A stretch of 64,000 bases of DNA from Brasenia schreberi (GCA_036023115.1 JAYKKT010000091.1:33916001-33980000); one strand, 5' to 3'. Shown: positions 23,963 to 36,285, counted from the first letter of the stretch. Notes: generated by a model from the letters alone, not told the origin. Made by a program: numbers and translations.

Positions 23963-26900
23963 ACAACAACAACAAGTAAGCCTTTTCCCATACTTGGATT
24001 CTTTGTTTCTATAGAGCTTTATCATGTGCCTTGTTAGCAGTTAATTCACAATAAGCTAGATCATTCTTTATTGTTTCTTTCCAACACTTTTATGGTCATC
24101 CTCTACCTCTTTTAATACTTTCCAAATTTAGTTTTTTATACCTTCTTATAATCTTTTTAATGAAAATAAAGATGTTAGTATTAGTTTAGGAGATTTAGCT
24201 AAGCCAGAAAAGTATATAAACCATAATTTCTATCGACGTATTCAAAAGAATGAAGTCAAAGAGGCTCTTAAACATATGAAGGGTGGTAAATCGGTACGAC
24301 CAGATAATATTCCTATAGAAGTTTGGAAAATACTAGGAGAAATAGGAATCACTTGGCTCACAAGACTATTTAATGAAATATGGAAAAACCAAAAGATGCC
24401 CGAGGAATGGAGAGCAAGTACACTTATACCCATATATAAAAACAAGAGAGACATTCAAAATTGTGTGAATTATCGAGATATCAAATTAATGAGCCATACT
24501 ATGAAATTATGAGAAAGAATTATCGAACGTAGGTTAAGACAAGTATAAAGTACAACAGAGAACCAATTTGGATTCATGCCAGGCAAATATACTATCGAAG
24601 CGATTCACCTTTTGAGACGTCTTATGGAACATTTTAGAGCAAAACAGAAAGACCTTCACATGATATTTATTGATCTAGAAAAAGCTTATGATAGGGTACC
24701 GAGGGAGGTTCTTTGGAGAACCTTAGAAAAAAGAGGTATCCCATTGACATATATTAGCCTTATAAGAGACATGTATGATGGTGCAAAAACATGTGTGAGG
24801 ACTCATGAAGGAACGACAGACTTCTTTGAAGTTAATATTGGGTTACATCAAGGATCAACTTTAAGTCCATACTTATTTATAATGGTGATGGATGAGTTAA
24901 CAAAACATATTCAAGATGAAGTACCTTGGTGTATGTTATTTGCAGATGACATTGTATTAGTGGAGGAGTCTAAGGAAAAAGTTAATAGAAAATTGGAACT
25001 ATGGAAAGAAACAGTAGAAAGCAAAGGCCTCTGACTTAGTAGAACAAAGACAGAATATATGGAATGTAAGTTTGATCATTTGGTTACTTCAGAGGACATA
25101 GAAATTAAAATTGGCACACATTGCCCAAAAGAAAAGTTTTAAATACCTAGGGTCAATTTTTCAGAGTGATGGAAGAATTGATGGAGATGTTACGCATAGA
25201 ATTAATGCTGGTTGGTTAAAATGGAGAGGAGCATCAGGCATTCTTTGTGATAAGAAGATACCATTAAAGTTAAAAGGTAAATATTATAGAGCAACAATTA
25301 GGCCTGCTATGTTTTATGGTTATGAGTGTTGGGCAATTAATCATCAACATGTACAAAAGATATCTGTGACAAAAATGAAGATGTTAAGATGGATGAGTGG
25401 TCACACAAGAAAAGACCGTATACATAATGAGGTTATTAGAAACAAATTAGGAGTGGAACCAATAGAGGATAAAATGAGAGAACATCGTTTAAGATGGTTT
25501 GGACATATAGAAAGAAGATCAAAAGAAGAACCTGTAAGAAGGTTAGAAAAACTAAATTTGGAAAGTATTAAAAGAGGTAGAGGATGACCACAAAAGTGTT
25601 GGAAAGAAACAATAAAGAATGATCTAGCTTATTGGGAGTTAACTGCTAACATGGCACACGATAGGGATATGTGGAAACAAAGAATCCATGTTGCCGACCC
25701 TGTCTAGTATGGGAAAAGGCTTTGTTGTTGTTGTTGTATACCTTCTTATAGGTTCTTCTTCTGATCTTCTTTCTATATGTCCAAACCATCTTAAACGATA
25801 TTCTCTCATTTTATCCTCTATTGGTGTCACTCCTAATTTGTTTCGAATAACCTCATTATGTATACGGTATTTTCTTGTATAACCACTCATCCATCTCAAC
25901 ATCTTCATTTCTGTTATAAACATCTTTTGTACATGTTGATGGTTAACTGCCAAACACTCAGAACCATAAAACATGACAGGTTTAATTGTTGCTCTATAAT
26001 ATTTACCTTTTAACTTTAATGGTATCTTCTTATCATAAAGAATACCTGATGCTCCTCTCCATTTTAACCAACCAGCATTAATTTTATGCATAACATCTCC
26101 ATCAATTCTTCCATCACTTTGAAAAATTGACCCTAGGTATTTAAAACTTTCCTTTTGGGGATGCAATGTGTGCCAATTTTAAATTCTATGTCTTGTAAAG
26201 TAACAAAATGATCAAACTTACATTCCATATATTTTGTCTTTGTTCTACTAAGTCGGAGGCCTTTGCTTTCTAATGCTTCTCTCCATAGTTCTAATTTTCT
26301 ATTAACTTTTTCCTTAGACTCCTCCACTAACACAATGTCATTTGCAATTAACATACACCAAGGCACTTCATCTTGAATATGTTTTGTTAACTCATCAATC
26401 ACCATTATAAATAAGTGTAGACTTAAAGTTGATCCTTGATGTAACCCAATATTAACTTCAAAAAAGTGTGACATTCCTTCATGAGTCTTCACACATGTTT
26501 TTGCACCATCGTACATGTCTCTTATAAGGATAATATATGTCAATGAGATACTTCTTTTTTCCAAGGTTCTCCAAAGAAACTCCTTTGGTACCCTATAATA
26601 AGTTTTTTCTAGATTAATAAATATCATGTGAAGGTCTTTCCTTTTTGCTCTAAAATGTTTCATAAGACGTATCAAAAGCTAAATCGCTTCAACAGTAGAT
26701 CTGCCTAGCATAAATCCAAATTGGTTCTCTATTGTACTTGATACTTGTCTTAATCTACGTTCGATAATTCTTTCCCACAATTTCATAGTATGATTCATTA
26801 ACTTGATAGCTCAATAATTCGCACAATTCTAAATGTCTTCATTATTCTTATATATGGGTATAAGTGTACTCGCTCTCCATTCCTCGGGTATCTTTTGGTT

Positions 26901-28826
26901 TCTCCATATTTCATTAAATAGTCTTGTAAGCCAAGTGATTCCTATTTCTCCTAGTATTTTCTAAACTTCTATAGTAATATTGTCTGCTCCTACCAATTTA
27001 CCACCCTTCATATGTTTAAGAGTCTCTTTGACTTCATTCTTTTGAATACGTCAGTAGAAATTGTGGTTTATATACTTTTTGTATTTGGCTAACTCTCCTA
27101 AGCTAATACTAACACCTTTATTTTCATTAAAAAGCTTATAAAAATCATGTTTCCATCTATTTCTTATATCATCATTTGCCACTATAATTTTTTCATCATC
27201 GTCTTTCATGCATCTAACAGAATTAAGATCTTTAGTTTTCTTATCTCTAGCTCTAGCTATCCAAAAAATATTTCTTTCACCGTCTTTTGAGTTGCATTTT
27301 TTATATAAATCTTCCCAAATTTTAGCTTTTGCTTCACTAACAACATTTTCCGCTTCCTTCTTTGCTTTCTTATAAGCCTCTAAAGTTTCACTAGTTTTCT
27401 TAGCATAATATAATTTGTAACATGCCCTCTTTGCTTTGATTTTATTTTACATTACTTCATTCCACCGCCAAGCTTCTTTTTGTGCCAATACACTTCCCTT
27501 AGATTCACCTAACAAATCTTTCGCCACTTTCCTAATATGTATAGCCATATTGTTCCACATATCACAAGGTGTACTAACATAATTCAAAGCATCTCCTTGA
27601 AGGACTTTCTGTTTAAATATATCTTCTTTCTCGCTTTTGAGGTTCCACTATTTAGTCTGAATAGCTCGATGCACTCTTTTCTTCTTTATCTATTTTTTTA
27701 TTTGTAAATTCATATCTAATAGTCGATGTTCAGTGGTTAAACTTTCTCTTGGAATTACCTTGCAATCTTTACAACACGCTCTACCTTTTTTTCTATAAAT
27801 AAAATAATCAATTTGTGTTTGTGATAAGCCACTCTTATAAGTAATTAAATGTTCATATCATTTTTTGAAGATTGTATTGACTATAAAGAGATAAAATACC
27901 GTAGAAAAATTTAAAATCTTCCTACCTTCCTCATTTATATCCCCAAAACCAAAGTTTCCATGAATACCTTGATATCCTAATGCCTCTTTACTGACATGTC
28001 CATTTAAGTCTCCTCCTAAACAAATCATCTCCCTTTATGGAATCCTTTGAATCACCTTATCTAACTCTTCCCAAAAAGTTGTCTTTATACTATCTTCTAG
28101 GCCTACTTGAGGTGCGTAAGCACAAACTATATTCAAAACCTTTGCTCCTAATACTAATTTCAATGTCATGATTCGATCACCATATTGTTGTATGTCTACT
28201 ACACTATCCTTTAAATGTTTATTTATGATAATATTAACTCCGTTTCGAGCCTTCTCCTTACTTGAGTACTATAATTTAAAACTTATATTCTCTATATCCT
28301 TTGCTTTTTCTCCAACCCACTTTGTCTCTTATAAACATAGAATATGAATATTTCGCCGAATCATAGTATCTACCACCTCCATTAGCTTACCGGATAATGT
28401 TCCGATATTTCAAGAACCAATACAAATCTTATTATCTAGGATTAGCTTCCTTACCCCCCTCCCCCCTCCGCATCTGTCTATATTGAAAATGCGGAGATCC
28501 TCTCTGTAAATTATTCACTACATTTGGACAATAATGTAGCGGGACTAACTTCTTTACCAACAACCGTCAATGATGTGAGAACCCTCTCAGTAATTGATTC
28601 ACTACATCCGGGCAAAAATATAATGGCCCTTACTTATCATTGCATTTGGACTCTGCAGTGCATCTGTAGGCGGGGATACCCCAAAGCAATGCTCATAATT
28701 TGTGTAATCCATGGTATAAAAATCCGACAAAGTTTTACACTGATTGTCAGAAGCCTAACACAGCCCTCCTCCTTTATCCGGGCTTGGGACCAGTAATGCA
28801 AGAGTGGTCGCTTACATGAGCGGAGT
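23963..28826 (-). mobile_element. full-length RTE-type LINE, copy 4, interrupted by copy 3
   Basis: Minus-strand element with its 5' end at 28826 (AACTCCGCTCATG on the minus strand) and its 3' end with a GTT-repeat tail at 23963. A perfect 16-bp target duplication, TGAGATGTCAAATACT, lies at 23947-23962 and 28827-28842. The 1586-bp copy 3 sits inside it, so the element itself is about 3.26 kb. It carries 5' UTR, endonuclease (28400-27800), connector and reverse transcriptase. Minus-strand blocks at 26675-26133 include [13 protein letters not shown] and, where FADD is expected, IANDIVLV (a changed catalytic motif). The C-terminal part is at 26166-25750. Stops and frameshifts make it non-autonomous today. 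Confidence 0.9.
24151..25736 (+). mobile_element. 5'-truncated RTE-type LINE, copy 3 (young), nested in copy 4
   Basis: The insert carries the RT and C-terminal end of the family, then GTATGGGAAAAGGCTTTG and a GTT-repeat tail. It is flanked by a perfect 14-bp duplication, TATACCTTCTTATA, at 24137-24150 and 25737-25750, and the host RTE sequence continues across the two sides. RT motifs are intact in 24576-25034: [30 protein letters not shown] and FADDIVLV. A second frame at 25111-25587 holds KGKYYRATIRPAMFYG and RWFGHIERRSKEE. Only a few stops break it, mostly TGG to TGA and CGA to TGA. 5' truncation is normal for target-primed reverse transcription. Confidence 0.92.
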
Positions 28827-28970
28827 TGAGATGTCAAATACTGAACCTAAAAAAAAATATGACCAGGATAAAACACAGTGCGAGTGAATCATACATGGTT
28901 GGATCTAACATAACATAGTTTAGCTATTTTTAGCCCCAGCTTTAACTGAGCTATTCTTTCTTTCCAAAGG

Positions 28971-29111
28971 GTGAGGGAGCACCCAGTGCATTAGCTCAAC
29001 AGCAGGCACTCTGGCGCCATTGCTGCTAGTGGGGAGTTCGACTCCCAGGAGATGTGCATGTGTGGGTGTGGGTGTTAGGCTTCGGCCACCTCTTGTAACA
29101 AAAAAAAAAGA
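28971..29111 (+). mobile_element. tRNA-derived SINE with poly(A) tail (family B)
   Basis: An A-box-like TTAGCTCAACAGCAGGC and a B-box-like GGGGAGTTCGACTCCC are followed by a GT-rich body, then GGCTTCGGCCACCTCTTG and an A tract at 29099-29110. Pol III promoter and poly(A) tail are the hallmarks of a SINE. Relatives lie at 23351, 56190 and 56879. Confidence 0.65.
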
Positions 29112-29309
29112 GTTTAGGTGAGAGAGACTCCTCCCTTCATCTTAATGTAGATCCTCTTATGGTTCAAATCCTTCTTTTTTTACCCATTACAGCCCGACTT
29201 GCATGTTGGATAATGGATATGATTCAGGCAGATCTATTTTGGACAGAGATTTCAAATTCGAATTTGAATTTAAGCTATTAAAAGTTTTGATTCTGTTTTG
29301 GGAAGGGGG

Positions 29310-29402
29310 GTACCACTGGTGGAAGCTTGAAGGCCATGCCCCATGGTATCGAATTCACGAATTTCAATTTGTGAGTCAACCCCCTAGCCAGGTGAGCTGG
29401 TT
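29310..29402 (-). mobile_element. SINE-like repeat (family A)
   Basis: GGTATCGAATTCACGAATTT, TTGTGAGTCAACCCC and TAGCCAGGTGAGC match the block order of the other family A copies. Confidence 0.55.
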
Positions 29403-29638
29403 GCCACTGTACAGAACAAGATTTGGATGTGCATATTGAGCATGTTGGTCCTTCCCTTTGATCTTACATGCATTAATTCCAAATTTTCTTGAGAGGGGTC
29501 CCAGTTAGCAGGAGAAATAATGCAATCTTGGGGAGCCTGGCACAAGCTGCAGAGAACAGCATGTATAATCTGTGATACACTCCTGACCCCTCTAGGGCAA
29601 CCAAACCCTAGCAAGTGGTTCGGTTCCAGTGGAAGATG

Positions 29639-29650
29639 GTGCCACGTGGC
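29639..29650. promoter_or_regulatory. palindromic G-box
   Basis: TGCCACGTGGCA is a perfect 12-bp palindrome around the G-box core CACGTG, a binding site for plant bZIP and bHLH factors. It lies about 1 kb upstream of the IDA-like gene. A role there is inference. Confidence 0.4.
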
Positions 29651-30557
29651 AGCATTGGACATAACATGTGGGGCCATCGCTGAAATTAAGTTTATACATT
29701 GTTGAATGCTATTTGAATTCATGTTAAACCATACGTGGTTTCGCATCAGATCATAAATCCAATTATCCAACAAGTAAAATAAGTTTATTCTTTTCTTACC
29801 AAGCCCTAATGGTAATGGGTTGCATTTGGGTCCATTCGGGTCATTTTTCCGGCCCTTACAAGATGTTGAGAGAGAGAGAAAGAGTAGGTAGTGGTTATTG
29901 TTCAATTGAATATAAGAGGTGTTCTATATGTTATTTAGCATAGTTTCACCATTTTCATCATTAGTTACAGTTTTTTATTACTATCATTTTTTTATTATTC
30001 ACCACCATTATTGACCAGTTTCAAACTGTAAAAAATGTGAGTTAGGCAATTGATTATTTGAATCGTGAAACTATAACAAACAAGTGAATTGAGTATTATA
30101 TTCAATCGAGCATAGTCACAACCTCTCTTTCTCTCTCTTGAAGTGTTTGACATGTTGGGGCTAGGGACGTTTGGGGACTCAGTAATGATGTACCCAGCGT
30201 TAAACCCCGTGCCGCTGCATCTATCCAAAGTGTCAAACACAGCCAAAGAAGTACGCTATTTTCGTGTTGTTTTTATAATTCTCTTTCGGGATTGCAATTA
30301 CGTTTTCACCTGATCCATGTTCCGATTGCCCTACAGTGGCGAGGACATGTACCCTATAAAGAAGTAAATGAAGGTGCACGGGCTTCGCCAAGGGACCCTT
30401 TGGTGCACTATCAATGCCCGGGATCACGCCGTCCCCGCACTGTCCATGTCAGAGCGAACCTCACTATTGCAAGAAGTCTCTCATGTTTCCCCATCCGTAT
30501 GGCCTGGTCACGAGTTCATTTATTGGCCCTTCTCTCTCCTTTCTCCCATCATTATAG

Positions 30558-30569
30558 ATATATATATAT
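30558..30569 (+). promoter_or_regulatory. candidate TATA box of the IDA-like gene
   Basis: A TATATATATATC-type stretch 45-55 bases before the first ATG at 30614. A more canonical TATAAA at 30355 would imply a 5' UTR of over 200 bases. Confidence 0.35.
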
Positions 30570-30613
30570 CACATATACAACATTAAGCACCAATACTTTC
30601 TCTCAATTTAAGT

Positions 30614-30943
30614 ATGTGTCCAACAGCACCTTCTAGCATTGTCATGGCTTCCTTGTTGATCGTTCTATTGCTACTCTTCTCGGGAGAAGTTATGGCCGTT
30701 CACCGGAAACTTGCACCTGCCGGGAAGCAGACGTTTGTTGTGCAGTTCGACAAGGTAGCCCAGCCAGCGACTAAGACCGACAACTTCAACAAACAGATTC
30801 CTGAGCGTGGTCCTGAGCTTAAGGACTGCTTGCCGAAAGGTTTCCGGCCGCCGCCCTCGGCACCAAGTCGATATGTCAACTCTCATCCCTTCGATTACTT
30901 GGTGGTTTGTGGTTCGAAGAAAGAATCCGAACCTAGAGGGTGA
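30614..30943 (+). CDS. IDA-like secreted signalling peptide precursor (divergent)
   Basis: An intronless frame of 109 codons, ATG to TGA. A second ATG at 30644 (codon 11) puts the hydrophobic signal peptide (MASLLIVLLLLFSGEVMA) at the N terminus and may be the true start. A basic and polar variable region follows. Near the C terminus, residues 73-89 read LPKG..RPPPSAPSRYVN. In INFLORESCENCE DEFICIENT IN ABSCISSION and IDA-LIKE precursors, LPKG precedes a PIPPSAPSKRHN core that is cleaved, hydroxylated and bound by HAESA receptor kinases in the apoplast to control cell separation. Here the usual Lys-Arg-His before the final Asn reads Arg-Tyr-Val. An unusual cysteine pair (C72, C99) flanks the motif, with an 18-20 residue tail. 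Size, single exon and signal peptide fit the family. The changed core makes receptor choice uncertain. Confidence 0.6.
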   Translation: MCPTAPSSIVMASLLIVLLLLFSGEVMAVHRKLAPAGKQTFVVQFDKVAQPATKTDNFNKQIPERGPELKDCLPKGFRPPPSAPSRYVNSHPFDYLVVCGSKKESEPRG

Positions 30944-31523
30944 TCATGCATGGACGTATGTTTAATCTCCTTTTGATTGAGGAGGTCAATACGAGAAAGT
31001 ATCGTTTGTAAAGGTGGATTGGTAGAGCGAGAAATCTCTTTATATCTATTTCTTAATTTGTTGGATATGGCTTGCATTTTTGCTCCCTTGTGGAGGTTAA
31101 GTCTTGCAAATATTATTTGATGTATTGTATATCATCCTTTATGGTTAATATCATATTAAATCTCTCTCTCTTGATTGTATGTAGAAAGATTATTTGTTTC
31201 TTTGAAGGAAAAAAAAAGATGTTTGTTTGATGCGTAAGCTGGGGTTAGTCAGACCAAAGAAAGAGAAGGTGGAAAAGTTTTACATGGGTTGTGATCATGC
31301 AGATTCAAGCTCTCTAGTTGTGAGCTTAATATGCTTGTCATTTTTTCCCCATATGTTATTCTCCATGAATGAAAATCATGATTTTTCCTTTTTGGATCTT
31401 TAGCTCATGTCTTCGTGCTTCTTTTACAAGGCAAAAAAGATTGATTAGGTGGGTTTCAAGTAAGTTCAAGACGGATTCAATACCTATCCTGTATTGTGGA
31501 TCAAGACTCACCTTTTTTATATG

Positions 31524-31592
31524 TAAGCTGGGTATTGAACTCCTGACCTTTTTATTCAGAGAGCCAACTCCCTAGCCAAGTGAACTATGCCT
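31524..31592 (-). mobile_element. diverged SINE-like fragment (family A)
   Basis: GGTATTGAACTCCTGACCTT and CCCTAGCCAAGTGAACTATG match the family A block with several changes. Confidence 0.4.
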
Positions 31593-31695
31593 GCTTTAGG
31601 GCCTTAAGCCCTGTGTTCCTTTTTCTTTTTTTTGCAACTCGGTGAAAATGATGGAAACAACCTCACCTAAAAATCTACGGCTCGCACCCAAAAGC

Positions 31696-31998
31696 TAGAC
31701 ATGGCCGGTCTGAAACCAGCCTGGGGTTTCCAACCAAAACCAGGCCAGGAACGGGCTGGAACTGGAACTGGTTAAATCACACCTAAAATTGGGAGCCACC
31801 CAGTTCGGTTCTTGTTCCACCTTCCATGGAACTAAAATAACAGTAGAACTGGAACCTATGGTTTCAAATCTTTCAATGATTTTTTTCGGTTTGAGGTGGT
31901 TTAGGACTCAAGGAAGAACCAAAACTGGAGCTGGCCTGGTTCTAGTTCAGTTTTGGTTCCTAACTCCAGGAAAACCGGAACCAAGTATGTCCACGCAA
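31696..31998. mobile_element. GGTTC-rich non-autonomous DNA element (family C)
   Basis: Begins TAGACATGGCCGGTCTGAAA and ends, read inward on the minus strand, TGGACATACTTGGTTCCGG, giving imperfect inverted ends. The sequence AAAGCT occurs beside both ends and may be a remnant of the target duplication. No coding capacity. Confidence 0.55.
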
Positions 31999-31999
31999 A

Positions 32000-33100
32000 G
32001 CTTTAGCTCAACTAGCTCCAAATTCATAAGCAGTTTTGTTTCACTCGGGGCTTTCTGACTTGTCCGCTGCAGGGGAGAGTTTAGGTAGTCTCTGACCTCC
32101 CTTAGGAAGAGAAGGAAAACATGCCCAATATGATTAAGGAAGAGAAGGAAACATGCTCAATATGATTTAATCCATGCCCATCAACTTGCATGAGAAAAAC
32201 CTGATTATGCTAATAGTATTTTCAAATCCAACTTTGGTGGTCCTATATAATTGAACTCAAGTAAGTCTCTGTAAAACTGAAATCGATCTCAATGCACCAA
32301 AGCAGGAATTGAATTTGAATGCTGCTCTGATTTAAGTCAGTAGAAATGAACATAACATAGTTGAGTTCAATTGCCAACGGACCACAGTCACTGTTGTGGC
32401 CGTTTGTTAGAGGCCCATATCTTCAAATGTATTATGTTCAAAAGCCATAATTTGTGTCTTACCTTAAGACGTGAAATTTTCTATTGGATCTTCCATATGA
32501 ACTCCAATCCATATAGTGGATCCTTTTACTGAAGCGGATGTAACTCAACCTCCTAATCAGATCCAAGACTCTTGTCCAACTTTGGCTAATATTTGGAATC
32601 TGGTTCAAAAAGCACAAAGAGAAATGGCTCACTTGGGGTAATTAAGTTGGGTCCATCAATGATGGATTGAAAAAAATGGCAATATCAAACAAAATATTTT
32701 GGTTGAAGATGAATAGTCGGAAAGAACCTACTTATATATATTTGGAATAATAGTTTTAACAAAGACTGGATTTCGTTTATTAAGTAAATCCCGTGTAAAT
32801 GACTTTGGCAAGCATGCGCCCCTTAAATCATCACAAGCTTCAAAGCCGACTCTCTACTGCTGGCCGTGGTCTCGGAGAGAAGAACAGCGAAGAAAACCGA
32901 GGAAACCCCCAGGGCCCGTTTGACTGCCCTCTTGTGCTTCTCCCGGACACGGGGATCACGAGGGTAACAAAAATTCCTTAGGAAAAGAACGAAAATTCTT
33001 AGGAAATGTTCAATACATAAACCCAATCCTTGGTTTTTGTTTCCCATCGGGGACGTCCGTCTTCATTCACAGATCTCCCTGTTCTTGCCGAGAATCATTG
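32000..33100. other. intergenic and promoter region of the thioredoxin-like gene
   Basis: No gene seen between the DNA element and the thioredoxin-like gene. CAGGGCCCGTTTG near 32912 resembles a DNA-transposon end. The CT-rich stretch at 33060-33140 just before the ATG is probably 5' UTR. Confidence 0.35.
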
Positions 33101-33143
33101 AATTCCTTCCCATTTCTTCTTGTGTTTTTCTGCATCAGCGCCC

Positions 33144-34788
33144 ATGGATGCGATCACCCGCAATATTTTATCTTCAAATCTTCGACACCCACAAAATATT
33201 TCATCTCTCGGAACTGATCCCCCGTCCACTGTGAAGAATTTGAGGCCTTTCGACCAACTTCGTGTTAGTGGTGGCAGAAGCCCATCTTCTCTTAGAATGG
33301 GCTCCTCTTTCTATGGTCAAAATTTGTTGGGTTTGAAGGAGAGGTTGATGGTGAAAGCTTCGAGTGTGGAAGGCATATCTCAGGACCTCGACTCGCCGGC
33401 TTCCATGCCGCTGGATCGCATTCACAGCGAAGAACGGTTTGATGAGATCCTTGCCGAGGCACAACAGCTTCGAGAATCTCTGGTCATCGTCTGGTCTGTC
33501 TCTCCTCCTAACCTTTCTTGCATAATTGGCAGTTTTAATTACGTCATTCTTGTGAGTGTTGTAGATAGGTTTTTCTTTGGTGTTTGATGTTACTTATTAG
33601 CGATTAGATACAATGGAAGTTGCTGATTGAAACCTTTAATACTTATTTATAGTCTTTTAGATTACTGTTGTTTTCTGCATTTGTGATGATGGTGACCCTG
33701 ACCATCTAAGGAAGCTCGTTATACTTATAGGGTCGCTAGCTGGTGTAGGAAATGCATATATTTAAAACCAAAGCTGGAAAAGTTGGCACCAGTTTACTAT
33801 CCAAGGTTAGTTTTATCGTTTGTGTGAACGTCTTCTGTGAGCTTTCTTGTGCTCTTCTTATCTGCATTCTGAGAAATTTCTTCTTTCGGTTATCGTAATT
33901 ACTCGTATGATGATGTCTGTAGGATTCGTTTTTACTTTGTTGATGTTAATGTGGTTCCACAAAGGCTGGTCAGTCGAGCAGGGATTGTGGTACGTTGCTA
34001 ACTCTCATTTTGAGCTTGTTTGGGCCTTGCATGATATTTTTTGGACTATGATTTTCATGGTGTCTCCATTGGCATGTCATTCAAATCATAATGTCATAGC
34101 TGATATTGCTTTGTGAGAGTTTTGGATTCGTACGTGCTTCTAATTTTAGGATTGCTGCCTTGGTAAGGAGAAGCGCAAGCATAAGCTGAACAAACCAAAT
34201 AATGTGTGCTTTTGGGGAGAAAACGGAGTAAATAATATATGTGCACATTGTTAGTTTTCTTCATATTAAACAATATATGTATTTTGGAGGAGAGGAGGAA
34301 GGAGATGGCATTGCAGGCGTCTGCTATTCCAGTTCAGGTCAACCATGCTGCATAATTAGCTTCCAATAATGTGAAGCAGAAAAAAAAGGTCTAAATTCCA
34401 GCAGTGTATCAAGAACCACATGGAAAGCAACACAAAACACCGAGGATCATATTTGAAACCACAAAAATCAAGGCCATTAAACAGTCTGACTCATTGACCT
34501 TGCATAGGGGATAACTTAAAAGCATGGTTGATATGCACTGGAATAGACTATGTCTTGCATGTTCTCTCTCCCTCCCTCTTCTCCCACACAACATATATTG
34601 TGTATGTTTACTCCTTGCTAGCACCTCCCCAAACACATATTTAGCTAGTAATACGCATAATACAGCATCATGGTTGATCTGAACTTGAAAAGTGGATGGC
34701 TGCAATCTCTTAGCTAACAACGGTAGTAACTGTGGAACTACTGGCTGAACTCGTAACTTGTCAGTAATGCAGCTTCCCAATGTCTCTC

Positions 34789-34832
<44 letters not shown>

Positions 34833-35611
34833 TCTTTAGCATTTAGTATGTGATAGCAATGCCTTCTTTGGGGCCTTCTCTTTTCTCATATCCTAGATAT
34901 CTGACATGTAATGTGTGACAAGAACCTGGTTTTTTGTGTCTGGTAGCCTCGTTCTCCCCTCATAAGTGATTAGGTTCATTCAAGATTTGTTGCGAGTGTG
35001 CCCTTAATTTGTTAACAGTACTGCAAGGTACTATTAGTAAATCATGTAATGTCTATTCCATATTTTGTAAAATTATTTCTACTTGCTTGTCTGTATTGCT
35101 CCTTTAATGCCATGTTGTTTAGTACTTTGATGACGTTTTCTTCCTCTTAATATTATATTTTTGACACTGTTTGCATGCATAAGATCTTCTAATCAATCCT
35201 GATTAAATATTTTCTGCCTCGATAAGTTGAAACTGGAGTATTTTGCAGTGGAGAATGCTAGCCAATATCATTTCTGTTCTGATTGCTTCATATTAAATCC
35301 ATTTTGCAATTTCCTTTTAACATTTCTACTAGTTGTGCCATAAAATTTACAACCTAATTTACAACCCATGTTGTGCATATGCTGTTTGATGTTGGCAATG
35401 CTACCAAAATTTTGCAGAAAATGCCAACTATCCAGGTTCGTGTTTTCTAGTCCCACTGTTTCTTATATTTTAGTTTTTCCATTTTTCTAATTAAATGACA
35501 TGAAATATATAGTTGTGGAAGGATGGCAAGAAACAAGCGGAGCTGATTGGTGGTCATAAAGCGTGGATGGTAGTGCATGATATACATGAAATGATTGAAA
35601 ATGCATGCTGA
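33144..35611 (+). CDS. thioredoxin-like 3, WCRKC type, plastid-targeted
   Basis: A complete five-exon gene: 33144-33493, 33731-33805, 33923-33989, 35418-35435 and 35513-35611. All borders are GT-AG and the exons sum to 609 nt, a 202-residue protein close to Arabidopsis WCRKC1/2 (about 190-210). The ATG at 33144 (MDAITRN) is preferred over the in-frame 33120 because the following Ser/Arg-rich, acid-poor stretch looks like a chloroplast transit peptide. The active site is WCRKC at residues 121-125, replacing the WCGPC of classical thioredoxins. It is followed by [27 protein letters not shown] (cis-proline P167) and GGHKAWMVV. The family is a plant thiol-disulfide oxidoreductase of plastids whose physiological targets are poorly known. 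Exon 4 is only 18 nt and encodes the cis-Pro loop. No defects seen. Confidence 0.93.
34793..34832. repeat. (CA)n(TA)n microsatellite
   Basis: CA repeats followed by TA repeats in intron 3 of the thioredoxin-like gene. Confidence 0.9.
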
Positions 35612-36285
35612 ATATCGATAAGTCTGCAGCATATGGCATACAAGCGATAATGCATGACCCACATTTCAAGAAAATGCGGTTGTAAATTTTGTTCACCAAA
35701 TAATATCTTGGCCTCAGGTTGATTAGTTTTTGCTATGCTGTTTCCTTGCAAAGCCATGTTTCCATATGGAAATTTCTTCTGCTCTATATCCTCTATTCCT
35801 GATGGCTGCGTTAGATTTTGTTCCTTGTTTCAAGCAGCAGCTTCATCTTCGTTAATCCTGGTCTACCTGCTGAAGCATGCGTGAATCTATATTGAATAAC
35901 TATCTCACTGGCAAATAGATACTTCATCTATGGTCTAGTTTCCTTTTCCACTCTTTTTCCTTTTTCTTTTTATTTTCATCATACCGACAGATGTAGTGAC
36001 TTATTAGAACCTTGAATAAGTGCATATGTTTTTGTATTGTATCTTTTTCTGCAGACACTTAACTAGTGCTCAGGATGTTTATCTCAACTGGAAGGGTTGT
36101 AGCTGCAACATGTACTCACGGTTTTGTTTCTGCAGGAACCGCTATCTGTGCATGCCAATGCTCAGCTTAGGCCCAGGGCAAGGGTTCTAGCCTCACAGTT
36201 TTATGTTGGATTGTTCCAATTCGTTAAAAATGTTCCTCCAAATTACCTATAAAAGAAAAAAGAAAAAGAGCAGCGGGTTATCAAA

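Noticed and set aside
29384..29905. A 173-codon minus-strand frame
   Set aside because: It begins in a GA tract and overlaps a SINE. No recognised domain or consistent composition.
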